This document shows, piece after piece, positions 14,481-16,718 of a stretch of DNA of 16,718 bases. Source of the stretch: UBA7803 sp049454295 (GTDB taxonomy: Bacteria > Pseudomonadota > Gammaproteobacteria > Pseudomonadales > Azotimanducaceae); assembly GCA_049454295.1 (NCBI GenBank), contig JBMTYG010000067.1, forward strand, positions 1-16,718. The letters run 5' to 3'. The notes under the pieces were generated by a model, which searched no databases, was not told where the DNA came from, and saw nothing but the letters and a program-made list of their open reading frames with translations. How positions within the stretch are numbered: the first letter of the stretch is position 1; every line of letters starts with the position of its first letter. Both the position numbers and the translations under genes were made by a program.

Positions 14481-15638
14481 ATGTTCGAACAGATTATCGC
14501 CATTACGTTCTTGAACCTGCGCAACATCCCCGCGCGGGCGGGCGCTTCGTCCGTGATCATCGTCGGTATCGCCGGGGTCGTCGCCGTGCTGATGGCATTG
14601 CTCGCGATGGCGGCAGGCTTCAGTCAGGCGCTCGAGAATACCGGTCGACCGGATCGGGCGATCGTGCTGCGCGGCGGCTCTAACGGCGAACTTGCCAGCG
14701 GGCTCTCTGCTGAGACGCTGGCGATCCTGTCGAATCTGCCGGGCGTTAGCCACGCGAGCGGAGAGCTCTATACCATCGTCGACGTACCAAAGCGCAGCAC
14801 GGGCACGCCCGCGAACCTCGTCGTGCGCGGAGTGAAGGATCAGGCCTTTCTGCTGCGCCCAGAGGTGCAGATCATCTCAGGACGCAACTTTATACCGGGG
14901 CGGCGGGAAGTCATTGTCGGGCGCGGGGCTGCCGAGGAGTTCGTGGGCCTTGAGCCCGGTGCCGAGATCGCGTTTCGCGATAGCGCGTGGGTGGTGGTCG
15001 GTTTGTTTGCAGCAGACGCAGGGGCCGCCGAATCGGAGATCTGGGGCGATCTCGCGGTCGCGCAGGCCGCGTTCCGGCGCGCTGGTACCGTAAGCTCGCT
15101 GCGACTCGGCCTGGATCGCCCCGAGCGTGCGGATGAGCTTCGCGCGCTGGTCGACGATGATCCGCGACTCGACGTCGCGCTGCGTCCGGAGCCCGAGTTC
15201 TACGCCGCCCAGGCGACACGATTGAACACGCTCATCACCGGTTTTGGCTATGTCGTGGCGGGCATCATGGCCGTAGGCGCCGTGTTTGCAGCGCTCAACA
15301 CCATGTACAGCGCGGTTTCCGGACGATCGGTGGAGATTGCAACCCTGCGCGCGCTGGGGTTCGGCGCGACCCCGCTCGTGATCTCAGTGATGATCGAGGC
15401 GCTGCTGCTGGCATTGGCGGGAGGGCTGCTTGGGGCAGGTGGTGCCTGGCTCGCGTTCGGCGACACCACGCTCTCCACACTGGCCGGGTTCACCCAGCTC
15501 GCCTTCAAGATCCGCATGACCACGGATATTCTGTTCACCGCACTCGTTTGGGCGCTGGTGATCGGCGCCATCGGCGGTCTGCTGCCCGCTTTGCGCGCCG
15601 CGCGAATTCCGATCACGGTAGCGCTGCGAGGAACCTGA
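14481..15638 (+). CDS. FtsX-type ABC permease, second subunit
   Basis: This second 385-residue permease has the same topology: helix 1 at about 24-47 (SVIIVGIAGVVAVLMALLAM), a periplasmic MacB-like domain (about 48-250), and three C-terminal helices near 252-278, 297-325 and 350-372. The FtsX coupling region reads SGRSVEIATLRALGFGATPL. I chose ATG 14481, one base after the previous stop, because it matches the usual permease N-terminus (MFEQIIAITFLNLRNIPARA). The frame is open upstream only as an overlap with the first permease. Together with the fusion protein, ATPase and first permease it completes a four-gene MacAB-like exporter split over two permease genes. Confidence 0.92.
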   Translation: MFEQIIAITFLNLRNIPARAGASSVIIVGIAGVVAVLMALLAMAAGFSQALENTGRPDRAIVLRGGSNGELASGLSAETLAILSNLPGVSHASGELYTIVDVPKRSTGTPANLVVRGVKDQAFLLRPEVQIISGRNFIPGRREVIVGRGAAEEFVGLEPGAEIAFRDSAWVVVGLFAADAGAAESEIWGDLAVAQAAFRRAGTVSSLRLGLDRPERADELRALVDDDPRLDVALRPEPEFYAAQATRLNTLITGFGYVVAGIMAVGAVFAALNTMYSAVSGRSVEIATLRALGFGATPLVISVMIEALLLALAGGLLGAGGAWLAFGDTTLSTLAGFTQLAFKIRMTTDILFTALVWALVIGAIGGLLPALRAARIPITVALRGT

Positions 15639-15642
15639 TCCA

Positions 15643-15670
15643 TTGTGCTCAATAGACTTCACCCTAGCAT
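15643..15670 (+). promoter_or_regulatory. weak candidate promoter for the serine hydrolase gene
   Basis: TTGTGC (15643-15648) and TAGCAT (15665-15670) are separated by 16 bp, a partial match to sigma70 boxes (3 of 6 and 4 of 6). They lie in the 66-bp gap after the last permease. A start near 15677 would leave a leader of about 28 bases containing the ribosome binding site. Such matches are frequent by chance. Confidence 0.22.
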
Positions 15671-15704
15671 CCTTGCCGCCTTGTGAGACCTGTCGGAGCC
15701 CTCC

Positions 15705-16718
15705 ATGATCCTCACCAACGCACCCCTTCGAATCAGTTGCGCACTCCTGCTCCTGCTTGCCGGCGGGCTGCTCAGCACCGCCACGCCTGCCGCTGACACT
15801 GACGCGGCACAACAGCAACTGCTCACGGCGCTGAAACAGCGTCTTGAAGAAGGCGGACGATCGTCGGGCATGCTGTTCTTTACCCCGACCGAGCGCCGCG
15901 TAGCCTTCGCCCATGTCGATCAGATCCTGCCGACACGTCGTGTGGCGGCGAGCCAGACACCATGGCCCCTGGTTGACGATTTGCAGCCCTTCGCGAACCT
16001 TGCGTATACGGTCGACGGAAAGCGGTTCACAGTCGCTGATTTTCTCGCGATGCCCGAGACCATCGGGCTGATTGTGGTCAAGAACGATCGCGTACTCTTT
16101 GAACACTACGCCCCGGGTCAGCACCGGGATTCCCGCTGGATCTCTTTTTCGGTGACAAAGTCGATCACGTCGATGCTCATTGGCGCCGCGGTCAAGGACG
16201 GCTTCATCGAAAGCATCGATGTGCCTGTCACAACGCACGTGCCGCGCCTGCGCCAATCGCCCTATGCGGATGCAACCATTCGCAATGTCCTGCAGATGGC
16301 ATCGGGCGTGGCATGGAATGAGGACTATGCCGATCCGGAATCGGACGTCGCGCGGGCGGGAGCCGCCAACGGGCTGGAACTCGTTCGCTATCTGAGCACT
16401 CTGCCGCGCCTCGGCACCCCTGGCGCGCGTTTCAACTACAACACGGGGGAGACAAATCTCGCTGGCGAGATCCTGCGATCAGCCATCGGCAACAATGCCG
16501 CAAGCTATCTCGAGCAGCACATCTGGCAACCGTTCGGCATGGAACACGACGCCTACTGGCTGACGAGCCCTGCAGGTGGCGGCGAGACCGGGGGGTGCTG
16601 CCTGAGCGCAACCCTGCGCGACTATGCACGCATTGGCATCTTCGCTTTGCGCCGCGGTGTGCTGCCTGATGGAAATCAGGTACTGCCAGAGAAGTTCATG
16701 GCGGATTCCATAGCGCCC
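15705..16718 (+). CDS. Secreted SxxK serine hydrolase, class C beta-lactamase / NylB-like (3' truncated)
   Basis: The first 338 codons of this gene run off the right edge in an open frame. The N-terminus is a signal peptide (hydrophobic ISCALLLLLAGGLLSTA, likely cleaved near ATPAA), so the enzyme should be periplasmic or secreted. The catalytic motif is S149-V-T-K152 in SFSVTKSITSML, with S149 as nucleophile. Y245 lies in FNYNTGETN, aligning with the catalytic tyrosine of class C beta-lactamases, family VIII esterases and 6-aminohexanoate-dimer hydrolase. The segment IRNVLQMASGVAWNEDY is typical of the NylB-like group. The ATG has GGAG at 15695-15698, six bases upstream. It could cleave esters, amides or peptides; true beta-lactamase activity is not implied. 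The third (KTG-like) motif may lie beyond the window. Confidence 0.9.
   Translation, partial: MILTNAPLRISCALLLLLAGGLLSTATPAADTDAAQQQLLTALKQRLEEGGRSSGMLFFTPTERRVAFAHVDQILPTRRVAASQTPWPLVDDLQPFANLAYTVDGKRFTVADFLAMPETIGLIVVKNDRVLFEHYAPGQHRDSRWISFSVTKSITSMLIGAAVKDGFIESIDVPVTTHVPRLRQSPYADATIRNVLQMASGVAWNEDYADPESDVARAGAANGLELVRYLSTLPRLGTPGARFNYNTGETNLAGEILRSAIGNNAASYLEQHIWQPFGMEHDAYWLTSPAGGGETGGCCLSATLRDYARIGIFALRRGVLPDGNQVLPEKFMADSIAP

Noticed and set aside
15384..16256. 290-codon minus-strand frame over the second permease and serine hydrolase
   Set aside because: Both plus-strand genes have strong motifs and ribosome binding sites. The antisense product has no domain signature.

Overview
The window is about 62% G+C by eye and densely packed, with no gap longer than about 230 bp, and I see no RNA genes, CRISPR arrays or insertion sequences. 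It looks like the chromosome of an environmental, Gram-negative gammaproteobacterium. The strongest hint is a DUF2058/YaiL-like protein (4065-4724), a family I know mainly from Gammaproteobacteria. A periplasmic MsrA and a membrane-fusion-protein exporter fit a Gram-negative envelope. The organism assignment is inference.

Layout. (1) 1-1097: methionine sulfoxide reductase operon, msrB then msrA with an ATGA overlap, possibly preceded by the last codons of another gene. (2) 1157-3833, minus strand: two overlapping genes for CNNM/CBS/CorC-HlyC membrane proteins, convergent with msrA. (3) 4065-5563, plus strand: the DUF2058 protein, then a crotonase-fold enoyl-CoA hydratase/isomerase. (4) 5580-8319, minus strand: a phosphotransferase of the APH/ACAD10-11 type followed downstream by a Rieske non-haem iron oxygenase alpha subunit. 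(5) 8424-11506, plus strand: a two-domain protein (SCP2-like N-terminus plus phytanoyl-CoA dioxygenase-like C-terminus) overlapping by ATGA with a type I Baeyer-Villiger monooxygenase. (6) 11584-15638: a tightly coupled exporter operon of membrane fusion protein, MacB/LolD-type ATPase and two different FtsX-type permeases. (7) 15705 to the right edge: the first 338 codons of a secreted SxxK serine hydrolase related to class C beta-lactamases and 6-aminohexanoate-dimer hydrolase.

Working together. Regions 3-5 place three different oxygenases (Rieske, Fe(II)/2-oxoglutarate type, flavin BVMO) next to a crotonase and a phosphotransferase of a family that includes 4-hydroxyacyl-CoA kinases. The simplest reading is a degradation or modification cluster for a hydrophobic, perhaps cyclic, substrate handled partly as a CoA ester. 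The substrate cannot be read from the sequence. The exporter lies directly downstream on the same strand and may belong to the same unit or be independent. The most unusual item is the SCP2-like/PhyH fusion translationally coupled to the BVMO. Everything else is made of known families, and I found no clear sign of an entirely new system.
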